Source: Deltaproteobacteria bacterium
GTDB lineage: Bacteria > Desulfobacterota > Binatia > Binatales > Binataceae
Direction: 5' to 3'
Assembly: GCA_021780585.1 (NCBI GenBank)
Contig: JAJXYM010000319.1
Coordinates: 1-5,415 of the forward strand
DNA: 5,415 nucleotides
This document shows, piece after piece, positions 1 through 5,415 of the stretch (within the stretch, counting starts at the first letter, position 1; every line of letters begins with the position of its first letter). The notes under the pieces are model-generated. The model saw only the letters and a list, made by a program, of their open reading frames with translations. It made no database searches and was not told where the DNA came from. A program made the translations under genes and the position numbers.

Positions 1-1430
1 GCGGGCAAATCCGTCTCGCCCATCAGGTAGGCGTCGACCGCGCGGGCGCATTCGCGACCCTCCCAGATCGCCCATACGACCAGCGACTGGCCGCGGCGCG
101 CGTCGCCCGCGGCGAAGACGCCGGGAGCGCTCGCCGCGTAATTGTCGCACGCGATATTGCCGCGCTGATCGAGCTTGAGGCCGAGTTCGCTCACGATCGT
201 GTCAGGTTCGGGGCCAAGGAAGCCAAGCGCCAGCAGCACCAGATCACATTCGAGTTCGAATTCGCTGCCGGCGATCTCCTCCATCGCCATCCGGCCGTTG
301 TCGCGCTTCCAGTTGAGGCGCACGCCGTGGAGCTTTTTCACCTGGCCGTTTTCGCCCGAGAAAAACTTGGTGTTGATGCTCCAGTCGCGCTTGACCCCCT
401 CCTCGTGGGAGGTCGAAGTGCGCAGGATCATCGGCCAATCCGGCCACGGCATCTCGGCGGTGCGCTTGTCCGGCGGCATCGGCAGCAGTTCAAACTGATG
501 GACCTCGCGCGCGCCCTGCCGATTCGAGGTGCCGAGACAGTCGGAGCCGGTGTCCCCGCCGCCCAGGATAATCACGCGCTTGTCCCTGGCGGTGAGCGAA
601 ATTTCCGGCGCAATCGCGTCGCCGGCGTTGCGCTTGTTCTGCTGCGGCAGGAATTCCATCGCGAAATGGATGCCGCGCAGATCGCGGCCGGGCACGGGAA
701 GATCGCGCGGCTTGGTCGAGCCGATCGTCAGGACGATCGCGTCATGTTGCGCGCGCAGTTGGTCCGCATGGATATCGACGCCGACGCGGCATTCGGTCAC
801 GAACTCGACGCCTTCGGCCTTCATCTGCTCGACGCGGCGGTTGACCTGCCATTTCTCGAGCTTGAAATCGGGGATGCCGTACATCAGGAGGCCGCCCGGG
901 CGGTCCGAACGTTCGTAGAGCGTGACCGCGTGGCCGGCGCGCGCCAGTTGCTGCGCGCAGGCGAGGCCCGACGGTCCCGAGCCGACGACCGCGACCCGCT
1001 TGCCGGTCCGGCGCTGATTCGGACGCGGCGCGATCCAGCCCTCGGCCCACGCATGGTCGATAATATGTTTTTCGATCTGCTTGATGGTGACGGGATCGTT
1101 GTTGATATTGAGGACGCAGGCCTCTTCGCACGGCGCGGGACATACGCGGCCGGTGAACTCGGGGAAATTGTTGGTCCAGTGAAGGCGATCGATCGCCTCG
1201 CGCCAGCGCCCGCGATAGACCAGATCGTTCCAGTCGGGGATTATGTTGCCGAGCGGACATCCCTTGTGGCAGAAGGGAATTCCGCAATCCATGCAGCGCG
1301 CGCCCTGGGCCTGGAGTTTATCCTCGGGCATTTTGAGCTCGTACTCATGCCAGTCGCGGACGCGCTCGCGCACGGGACGCCGGGACGGCGTCTCGCGCTG
1401 GATCTCCATGAAGCCCGTGATCTTTCCCAT
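1..1430 (-). CDS. gltD: Glutamate synthase [NADPH] small (beta) subunit, 3' end cut by window edge
   Basis: This is the cytoplasmic electron-input subunit of NADPH-GOGAT. It oxidises NADPH on FAD and passes electrons through iron-sulfur clusters to the FMN of GltB. I translated it codon by codon: 476 residues are open with no internal stop or frameshift, against a usual 470-490, so only the last few residues are missing. It starts MGKITGFMEIQRE, as the family usually does. In order it shows an N-terminal Fe-S domain with C46, C49, C54, C58 and then C97, C101, C105; an FAD-binding Rossmann motif GSGPSG (150-155) with the acidic residue E173 ending the second strand, followed by PGG (178-180); a second dinucleotide motif GGGDTG (290-295) for NADPH; and a C-terminal FAD contact AAGDA (440-444). 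The start at 1430 fits the family N-terminus and has AGGAG 11 bases upstream. It lies 155 bases downstream of gltB, its obligate partner. An unusual point is that a cysteine found in the Azospirillum enzyme is Thr93 here. Related FAD/Fe-S subunits of other enzymes share this fold, but the gltB neighbour settles the identity. Confidence 0.97.
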   Translation of the reverse strand, partial: MGKITGFMEIQRETPSRRPVRERVRDWHEYELKMPEDKLQAQGARCMDCGIPFCHKGCPLGNIIPDWNDLVYRGRWREAIDRLHWTNNFPEFTGRVCPAPCEEACVLNINNDPVTIKQIEKHIIDHAWAEGWIAPRPNQRRTGKRVAVVGSGPSGLACAQQLARAGHAVTLYERSDRPGGLLMYGIPDFKLEKWQVNRRVEQMKAEGVEFVTECRVGVDIHADQLRAQHDAIVLTIGSTKPRDLPVPGRDLRGIHFAMEFLPQQNKRNAGDAIAPEISLTARDKRVIILGGGDTGSDCLGTSNRQGAREVHQFELLPMPPDKRTAEMPWPDWPMILRTSTSHEEGVKRDWSINTKFFSGENGQVKKLHGVRLNWKRDNGRMAMEEIAGSEFELECDLVLLALGFLGPEPDTIVSELGLKLDQRGNIACDNYAASAPGVFAAGDARRGQSLVVWAIWEGRECARAVDAYLMGETDLP

Positions 1431-1585
1431 CGAAAACCGATCTCCTGACCGACTATTCGGCCGCGCACCCCGTCTTTATTGATACGTCCGCGCGGCGCGC
1501 GAGGCTATCGCCCGCCGCGGCGCGGCGTCCGGAACGCGGCCCCGCTTACGCTTCGATCTTTCCGCGGCGAACCGCTGCGCCGGCG
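1431..1585. other. gltB-gltD intergenic spacer, no gene seen
   Basis: This 155-base gap separates the gltB stop from the gltD start. It is very GC-rich, with short perfect palindromes at 1488-1495 (CCGCGCGG) and 1513-1522 (CGCCGCGGCG), and one A/T-rich patch at about 1474-1484. On the transcribed strand the self-complementary core could fold, but it is followed by ACGTATCAATAAAGACG and not by a U-run, so I see no intrinsic terminator. No -35/-10 pair stands out: TATCAA in the A/T patch has no TTGACA-like partner. I infer that the two genes share one transcript, without direct proof. I see no small reading frame with coding character here. Confidence 0.6.
1442..1446 (-). promoter_or_regulatory. 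Likely ribosome binding site of gltD (AGGAG)
   Basis: On the minus strand AGGAG lies 11 bases before the ATG at 1430. This spacing is somewhat long but usable, and it supports the chosen start. No better purine-rich match lies closer: the bases between are ATCGGTTTTCG. The motif is also immediately preceded by a potential hairpin at 1447-1462. Confidence 0.6.
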
Positions 1586-4500
1586 CTACACGGCCGCGAG
1601 GCGCGCCAGGTCCGACTTCAGGTTGAGCTGGCGCTCGAGCACCCGCCGGTACTCGGTCGGCATCACCTTGACGAAGCGCTTAACGTACTCATCCCAATGG
1701 TCGAGGATCCGCCGCGCGACCTCGCTTTGGGTATACTGCTGGTGGCGGACGATCAGCGCGTGAATCTGGCTGATTTCCGCCGGCTGGTCGAGTTGATGCA
1801 ACTCGACCATGCCCATATTGCACTTGCCCTTGAAGCCGCCGTCCTCGTCGAGGACATAGGCGACCCCGCCGCTCATCCCGGCGGCGAAGTTGCGTCCGGC
1901 GCCGCCGAGCACGACCACCAACCCGCGCGTCATGTATTCGCATCCGTGATCGCCGACGCCTTCGACAACCGCGGTCGCGCCGCTGTTGCGCACGGCGAAG
2001 CGTTCGCCCGCCATCCCGCGCACGAAAACCTCGCCGCCGGTCGCGCCGTAGAGCGCGACGTTGCCGATGATGATGTTCTCCTCGGCCTTGAAGGTCGCCT
2101 CGCGCGGCGGCTTGACGGCGATCACGCCGCCCGACAGTCCCTTGCCGAAATAGTCGTTGGCGTCGCCTTCGAGATAGAGCGCGACTCCCGGCGCGAGCCA
2201 CGCGCCGAGGCTCTGCCCCGCCGTGCCGCGCAGATGGACCTGGACGGTGTAGGGCGGCAGGCCGTGCTCGCCATGACGGCGCGAGACCTCGGCCGAGAGC
2301 ATCGTGCCGACGGTGCGGTTGACGTTGCGGATCGGCAGATGGACTTCGACCGGCTTCTTGTGTTCGACCGCCTCACGGCACAGCTCGATAAGCTGCTGGT
2401 CGAGCGCCTTTTCGAGGCCGTGGTCCTGCGGCTCCACGCGATGCAGCGGCCACTCGGCGGGAACGTCGGGCCGATGCAGAATCGCGCTCAAATCGACGTT
2501 GCGCGCCTTCCAGTGCGCGATCGCCGCGTTGGCGTCGAGGCATTCGACGTGGCCGATCATTTCGTCCATCGTGCGGAAGCCCAACTGCGCCATGTTTTCG
2601 CGCACCTCTTCCGCAAGGAACATCATCAAATTGACGACATGCTCGGGCTTGCCCGCGAACTTCTTGCGCAGCTCCGGATCCTGCGTCGCGATTCCGACCG
2701 GACAGGTGTTCAGATGGCATACGCGCATCATGATGCATCCGGAGGCGACCAGCGCGGCGGTGGCGAAGCCGAACTCCTCGGCGCCGAGGAGAGCGGCGAC
2801 GGTCACGTCGCGGCCGGTCTTGAGCTGGCCGTCGGTCTCGACGTAAATTCGCCCGCGCAGATTGTTCATCACGAGAATTTGCTGGGTCTCCGCGAGCCCC
2901 AGTTCCCACGGGATGCCGGCGTGCTTGATCGACTGCAGCGGCGAGGCCCCGGTGCCGCCGTCGTAGCCGCTGATCAGCACGACGTCGGCCTTGGCCTTGG
3001 CGACGCCCGCCGCGATCGTGCCGACGCCGACTTCGGAAACCAGCTTCACGCTGATGCGCGCGCGGTCGTTCGAGTTCTTGAGGTCGTGGATAAGCTGCGC
3101 CAGGTCCTCGATCGAATAGATATCGTGATGCGGCGGCGGCGAAATCAGGCCGACGCCCGGAGTCGAATAGCGAATCTTCGCGATATAGTCATCAACTTTG
3201 TGGCCTGGAAGCTGGCCGCCTTCGCCAGGCTTCGCGCCCTGCGCCATTTTGATCTGCAGCTCGTCGGCGTTGACCAGATAGTTGCTGGTGACGCCGAAGC
3301 GCGCGGAGGCGACCTGCTTGATCGCGCTGCGCCGCCAGTCGCCGTTGGGGTCGCGGACGAAGCGTTCGGAGTCTTCGCCGCCCTCGCCGGTGTTGCTCTT
3401 GCCGCCGATCCGGTTCATCGCGATCGCAAGGTTTTCGTGCGCCTCCTTGCTGATCGAGCCGAAGGACATCGCGCCGGTCTTGAAGCGCTTGACGATATTG
3501 GCGGCCGGCTCGACTTCCTCGAGCGGCACGGGCGGACGGTTGGGCTTGAACGCGAGCAGGCCGCGCAGCGTCGCGAGGCCGCGGCTGTAGTCGTCAACGA
3601 CGCGCGAATACTCCTTGAACAGGCGGTAGCTGCCGGAACGCACCGCGTGCTGGAGCTTGGCGATCGAGTTCGGATTGTACATATGGAACTCGCCGCGCCG
3701 GCGCCATTGATATTGTCCGCCGGCCTCGAGCTCGCCGTCGAGATTCGGATCCGCGGCGAAAGCGGCGCCGTGGCGAGTGGCGGATTCGCGCGCGATCGCG
3801 TCGAGTCCGACGCCGCCGACCCGCGACGCCGTCCAGGTGAAATACCGATCGATCACTTCGCGGCCCAGTCCGATCGCCTCGAAAATCTGCGCGCCGCGAT
3901 AACTCTGCACGGTCGAGATCCCCATCTTCGAGGCGACCTTGATCATGCTCTTGGTGACGGCCTTGACGAAGTGTTCGACCGCTTCGCGTTCGTCGAGATC
4001 CTTGAGCCGGCCGTCCTGGATCATCCCGGCCAGCGTGGCGAACGCCAGATACGGATTGATCGCGCCGGCGCCGTAGCCGGCCAGCAGGCAAAAATGCATC
4101 GCCTCGCGCGGTTCGCCCGATTCAACCACGATTCCGCATCGCGTGCGCGTGCCTTCGCGAATCAGATGATGATGCACGGCCGCGGTCGCGAGCAGGCTCG
4201 GAATCGGCGCCCAGTCGGCGTTCACGCCGCGATCGGAGAGCACCAGGATGGTGTAGCCTTGCGCGATCGCCTGCGACGCCTGTCCGCATAATTCGTCGAG
4301 CGCGCGGCCGAGTCCGTCCGCGCCGGCGGCGACGGGAAAGAGCGTCGCGAGCGTGATCGCGCGCAGGCCGGGCCGATCGAGACGCTTGATCCGTTCGAGC
4401 TCCTCGTTGGTGATCACCGGCTGCTTGAGGCGGAGCTGACGGCAATGGAGGGGAGTCTCCTCGAACAGGTTCTGCTCGGCGCCGATCGTGGTCTCCGCCG

Positions 4501-5415
4501 ACATCACCATCTCCTCGCGAATCGGATCGACGGGCGGATTGGTGACCTGCGCGAAGAGTTGTTTGAAGTAATTGAAAAGCAGCGGCGACTTGTCCGAGAG
4601 CACCGCGAGCGGCGTATCCGTGCCCATCGAGCCGACCGGCTCCTGGCCGTTCGCCGCCATCGGCGCGAGGATCATCTTGAGCTCTTCGAGCGTATAGCCG
4701 AAGGCCTGCTGCTGCTTGAGCAGATCGTAGGCCTCGAAGCCGGCGATCGCCGGCGCGGTCGGAGCCGCCGGCAACTCCTCCAGATTGACCAGATTATCCT
4801 TGAGCCAATGCCGGTAGGATTTGCTCGCGGCGAACCCTTCCTTGATCTCCTCGTCCTGCACGATTCGCTGCTCGATCGTATCGACGAAGAACATCCGGCC
4901 CGGCTGCAACCGCCCCTTGAACTCGATCCGGTCCTGCGGCAAATCGAGCACGCCCGCTTCCGAAGCCATCACGACCAGTCCGTCCTTGGTCACCCAGTAG
5001 CGCGACGGGCGCAGACCGTTGCGATCGAGCACGGCGCCGATCCGCCGGCCGTCGGTAAAGGCGATCGAAGCCGGGCCGTCCCACGGCTCCATCATGCAGG
5101 AATGATACTGGTAGAAGGCCTTCTTGCCGTCGCTCATCAGCGCGTCGTTCTGCCACGCCTCCGGGATCATCATCATCACGGCGTGCGGCAAAGGACGGCC
5201 GGTGCGCACCAGCAGTTCGAGGCAATTGTCGAACATCGCGGAATCGCTGCCGTTGGCCTCGATAATCGGCAGGATTTTCTTGATGTCGTCGCCGAACAGC
5301 GGCGAGGCGAACTGCTTCTCCCGCGCACGCATCCAGTTGATATTGCCGCGCAGCGTGTTGATCTCGCCGTTATGCGACAGGAAGCGGTAGGGATGGGCCC
5401 GGTCCCAGCTCGGAA
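1586..5415 (-). CDS. gltB: Glutamate synthase [NADPH] large (alpha) subunit, 5' end cut by window edge
   Basis: This is the catalytic subunit of GOGAT: it hydrolyses glutamine, channels the ammonia and makes glutamate from 2-oxoglutarate at an FMN. Some 1275 codons are visible before the TAG stop at 1586-1588; the family is about 1500 residues, so about 215 N-terminal residues, including the catalytic Cys, lie beyond the right edge. The reading frame is open through the edge, so the Met at 5332 is internal (visible residue 28), not the start. Numbering from the first full codon: the rest of the class II glutamine amidotransferase domain has HNGEINT (14-20), GSDSAMFDN (55-63) and DRNGLRP (130-136). 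A central domain follows. The FMN/synthase domain has GAMSFGSIS (647-655), KPGEGGQLPGHK (728-739), PPPHHDIYS (759-767), GYDGGTGASP (816-825) and DGQLKTGRD (861-869). C893, C899 and C904 form the CX5CX4C motif of the [3Fe-4S] cluster. The C-terminal GXGXG beta-helix domain, about 1000-1235, includes GDHGCEYMT (1154-1162) and AAGMSGG (1177-1183). No motif is damaged. The ferredoxin-dependent enzyme is similar in sequence, but the adjacent gltD argues for the NADPH form. Confidence 0.98.
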   Translation of the reverse strand, partial: PSWDRAHPYRFLSHNGEINTLRGNINWMRAREKQFASPLFGDDIKKILPIIEANGSDSAMFDNCLELLVRTGRPLPHAVMMMIPEAWQNDALMSDGKKAFYQYHSCMMEPWDGPASIAFTDGRRIGAVLDRNGLRPSRYWVTKDGLVVMASEAGVLDLPQDRIEFKGRLQPGRMFFVDTIEQRIVQDEEIKEGFAASKSYRHWLKDNLVNLEELPAAPTAPAIAGFEAYDLLKQQQAFGYTLEELKMILAPMAANGQEPVGSMGTDTPLAVLSDKSPLLFNYFKQLFAQVTNPPVDPIREEMVMSAETTIGAEQNLFEETPLHCRQLRLKQPVITNEELERIKRLDRPGLRAITLATLFPVAAGADGLGRALDELCGQASQAIAQGYTILVLSDRGVNADWAPIPSLLATAAVHHHLIREGTRTRCGIVVESGEPREAMHFCLLAGYGAGAINPYLAFATLAGMIQDGRLKDLDEREAVEHFVKAVTKSMIKVASKMGISTVQSYRGAQIFEAIGLGREVIDRYFTWTASRVGGVGLDAIARESATRHGAAFAADPNLDGELEAGGQYQWRRRGEFHMYNPNSIAKLQHAVRSGSYRLFKEYSRVVDDYSRGLATLRGLLAFKPNRPPVPLEEVEPAANIVKRFKTGAMSFGSISKEAHENLAIAMNRIGGKSNTGEGGEDSERFVRDPNGDWRRSAIKQVASARFGVTSNYLVNADELQIKMAQGAKPGEGGQLPGHKVDDYIAKIRYSTPGVGLISPPPHHDIYSIEDLAQLIHDLKNSNDRARISVKLVSEVGVGTIAAGVAKAKADVVLISGYDGGTGASPLQSIKHAGIPWELGLAETQQILVMNNLRGRIYVETDGQLKTGRDVTVAALLGAEEFGFATAALVASGCIMMRVCHLNTCPVGIATQDPELRKKFAGKPEHVVNLMMFLAEEVRENMAQLGFRTMDEMIGHVECLDANAAIAHWKARNVDLSAILHRPDVPAEWPLHRVEPQDHGLEKALDQQLIELCREAVEHKKPVEVHLPIRNVNRTVGTMLSAEVSRRHGEHGLPPYTVQVHLRGTAGQSLGAWLAPGVALYLEGDANDYFGKGLSGGVIAVKPPREATFKAEENIIIGNVALYGATGGEVFVRGMAGERFAVRNSGATAVVEGVGDHGCEYMTRGLVVVLGGAGRNFAAGMSGGVAYVLDEDGGFKGKCNMGMVELHQLDQPAEISQIHALIVRHQQYTQSEVARRILDHWDEYVKRFVKVMPTEYRRVLERQLNLKSDLARLAAV

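Noticed and set aside
1183..1198. A 16-bp perfect palindrome AGGCGATCGATCGCCT.
   Set aside because: It is inside gltD and encodes EAIDRL with ordinary codons for this genome, so chance is sufficient.
327..1448. A 373-codon open frame on the plus strand, antisense to gltD.
   Set aside because: This has the same cause: it is in register with the gltD codons, stop-free because gltD avoids TTA, CTA and TCA. The gltD translation carries all the expected cofactor motifs.
1474..1487. A possible internal promoter for gltD, with TATCAA as a -10 box.
   Set aside because: The sequence about 17 bases upstream is GC-only with no TTGACA-like box, so the evidence is too weak to list it.
1697..4291. An 864-codon open frame on the plus strand, antisense to gltB.
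   Set aside because: Its codons are in exact register with the gltB codons, so its stops would be TTA, CTA or TCA codons in gltB, which this GC-rich gene avoids. Its translation is Arg/Asp/Ala/Val-rich and resembles no family I recognise, while gltB on the other strand matches its family throughout.
2517..4750. Five perfect copies of GCGATCGC (starting at 2517, 3420, 3792, 4263, 4743), resembling the cyanobacterial HIP1 repeat, with many further CGATCG words in the window.
   Set aside because: All five sit in the same codon phase and each encodes Ala-Ile-Ala in gltB as GC(N) ATC GC(N) (AIAHW, LAIAM, DAIAR, QAIAQ, PAIAG). Preferred codons explain them without a selected DNA motif.
4739..4754. 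A 16-bp perfect palindrome GCCGGCGATCGCCGGC that could be an operator or protein-binding site.
   Set aside because: It lies inside gltB, encodes the linker residues around PAIAG with the usual codons, and has no partner site or promoter nearby.
5330..5332. An ATG that could be taken as the start of gltB.
   Set aside because: The frame stays open to the window edge, and the 27 codons upstream contain the conserved amidotransferase motif HNGEINT, so this Met is internal.

Overview
The window holds part of a two-gene glutamate synthase (GOGAT) locus. Both genes are on the minus strand and are read from right to left: gltB (large, alpha subunit) occupies 1586-5415 and gltD (small, beta subunit) occupies 1-1430. 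Both genes run off the window. gltB lacks its 5' end, roughly the first 215 residues including the N-terminal nucleophilic cysteine. gltD lacks only the last few codons and its stop.

Together the subunits form the NADPH-dependent enzyme of the GS-GOGAT ammonia assimilation cycle: L-glutamine + 2-oxoglutarate + NADPH -> 2 L-glutamate + NADP+. GltD takes electrons from NADPH onto FAD and passes them through iron-sulfur clusters to FMN in GltB. GltB releases ammonia from glutamine in its amidotransferase domain and tunnels it to the FMN site, where 2-iminoglutarate is reduced to glutamate. All key motifs that fall inside the window are intact, so the locus looks functional.

The 155-base gap (1431-1585) is GC-rich and carries no gene and no convincing terminator, so co-transcription of gltB-gltD is likely. 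It ends in a Shine-Dalgarno-like AGGAG before gltD, directly preceded by a small potential hairpin.

The DNA is strongly GC-rich, with G/C-ending codons throughout and almost no TTA, CTA or TCA codons. This is a chromosomal housekeeping region of a high-GC bacterium. The GltD motif CPAPCEEAC matches the branch I recall from mycobacteria and bacilli rather than the E. coli/Azospirillum type. I do not assign a phylum. I see no mobile element, CRISPR array, RNA gene, transferred island or undescribed system; the findings are modest.
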